A stretch of 64,000 nt of DNA, from positions 62,001 to 126,000 of the forward strand of contig JAQQTI010000003.1 of assembly GCA_028561875.1 (NCBI GenBank), read 5' to 3'. The position numbers were made by a program, and so were the translations under genes. The DNA comes from Methanomassiliicoccaceae archaeon COG_1. GTDB taxonomy: Archaea > Thermoplasmatota > Thermoplasmata > Methanomassiliicoccales > Methanomethylophilaceae. This document shows positions 63,551 to 64,000 of the stretch, one piece after another (within the stretch, counting starts at the first letter, position 1; every line of letters starts with the position of its first letter). The notes under the pieces are model-generated. The model saw only the letters and a list, made by a program, of their open reading frames with translations, was not told the DNA's origin and did not search any database.

Positions 63551-64000
63551 GTGAAAGACGTTATCGCCGACACGGCATCAGACATACGGACGATGAAGGT
63601 CCGCGGCGCGGGCAGGATCGCCCGTGCCGGGGCCCAGGCTCTGGCCGACTATGCCGATTCCTATGGAGGGACGACGCTGGAAGGATTCCGTACGGATATC
63701 GCCAAGGCCTCCGACGCCCTGCTGTCCTCGCGCCCTACCGCCGTCTCCCTCTGGAACGGTGTGCATGCGACCGTGAAGGATGTCGACCACGGCCCCGACC
63801 TCGAGAGCGCAAGACTCTCCGTAGTGGACAACGGCAGGGCGTTCGTCGCCTCCTCCGAGAAGGCCGTAGCGGCCATTGCCCGCATCGGCGCGAAGCGCGT
63901 CAAAGACGGCGATGTCATAATGACGCACTGCAACAGCTCCGCCGCAATCGGCGCGATAACCGAGGCCGCGATGCAGGGGAAGGAAGTACGCGTGTACGCC
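63551..64000 (+). CDS. Ribose-1,5-bisphosphate isomerase, N-terminal part (runs off the window)
   Basis: First 150 residues of an eIF2B-like protein: DTASDIRTMKVRGAGRIARAGAQALADYA, RPTAVSLWNGVHATVKD and IGAKRVKDGDVIMTHCNSSAAIGAITEAAMQGKEVRVYA. These match the archaeal AMP pathway enzyme that feeds RuBisCO, though the related translation factor eIF2B-like and methylthioribose-1-P isomerases share the fold. GTG start with a TATA box 23 bases upstream. The gene continues past base 64000. Confidence 0.78.
   Translation, partial: MKDVIADTASDIRTMKVRGAGRIARAGAQALADYADSYGGTTLEGFRTDIAKASDALLSSRPTAVSLWNGVHATVKDVDHGPDLESARLSVVDNGRAFVASSEKAVAAIARIGAKRVKDGDVIMTHCNSSAAIGAITEAAMQGKEVRVYA

Overview
The window looks like a chromosome segment of a high-GC methanogenic archaeon of the Thermoplasmata, most likely order Methanomassiliicoccales. 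The evidence is archaeal information-processing genes (S6e, aIF2-gamma, GINS, PAN, RpoK, S2, RPA, Csl4, TFS, PCNA), archaeal-only metabolism (PurP, pantoate kinase, CTP-dependent riboflavin kinase, geranylgeranyl reductase, Tyw2-type methyltransferase), methanogenesis marker 8 and TATA-type promoters. No secure gene ends in TAG, which fits a pyrrolysine user.

The main result is an apparent change of genetic code: CGA, normally arginine, behaves as a stop codon. At 18 genes the protein family or the neighbouring gene says translation should end where no TAA, TAG or TGA exists, and an in-frame CGA is there instead. TFS stops right after its WREY end; purQ and ribK meet tail to tail at CGATCG; coaBC overlaps the next start as CGATG. 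Reading the other genes codon by codon, I found no CGA inside any of them, even in a 903-codon AT-rich foreign gene with 45 arginines. TGA stays the commonest stop. Gene ends below are placed at these CGA codons.

Layout. 0-5.4 kb: sugar isomerase, S6e, aIF2-gamma, PIN nuclease, a dead DUF4143 ATPase, methanogenesis marker 8, cyclophilin. 5.4-14 kb: a remnant of an old integrase, then a 7.5-kb element (6443-13972) inserted at the 3' end of tRNA-Lys(CTT), with a Rep-like protein, a type IIG restriction-methyltransferase, a second methyltransferase, a double ribbon-helix-helix regulator and an intact integrase. 14-24 kb: CBS protein, metallo-hydrolase, GINS, tmk, CoA genes, prs, proS, a DUF4143 ATPase with three 33-bp-phased repeats. 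24-31 kb: tRNA methyltransferase, Fic protein with an operator-like repeat cluster, purSLQ, riboflavin kinase. 31-39 kb: membrane proteins, Gpn GTPase, PAN, MBF1, RpoK, S2, MEMO, RPA pair. 39-51 kb: purP, aminotransferases, serA, XPD-like helicase, ThiI-like enzyme, Csl4, purH. 51-64 kb: beta-CASP nuclease, membrane/Vsr-like protein, TFS, PCNA, split transketolase with transaldolase, geranylgeranyl reductase, Tyw2, a large exported transglutaminase-like protein and the start of ribose-1,5-bisphosphate isomerase.

The metabolic genes connect: transketolase, transaldolase and Prs make PRPP; PurS/L/Q/P/H use it for purines; the aminotransferase-SerA pair makes serine; CoaBC and pantoate kinase serve CoA synthesis. 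Everything was read by eye from the sequence; no database search was run.
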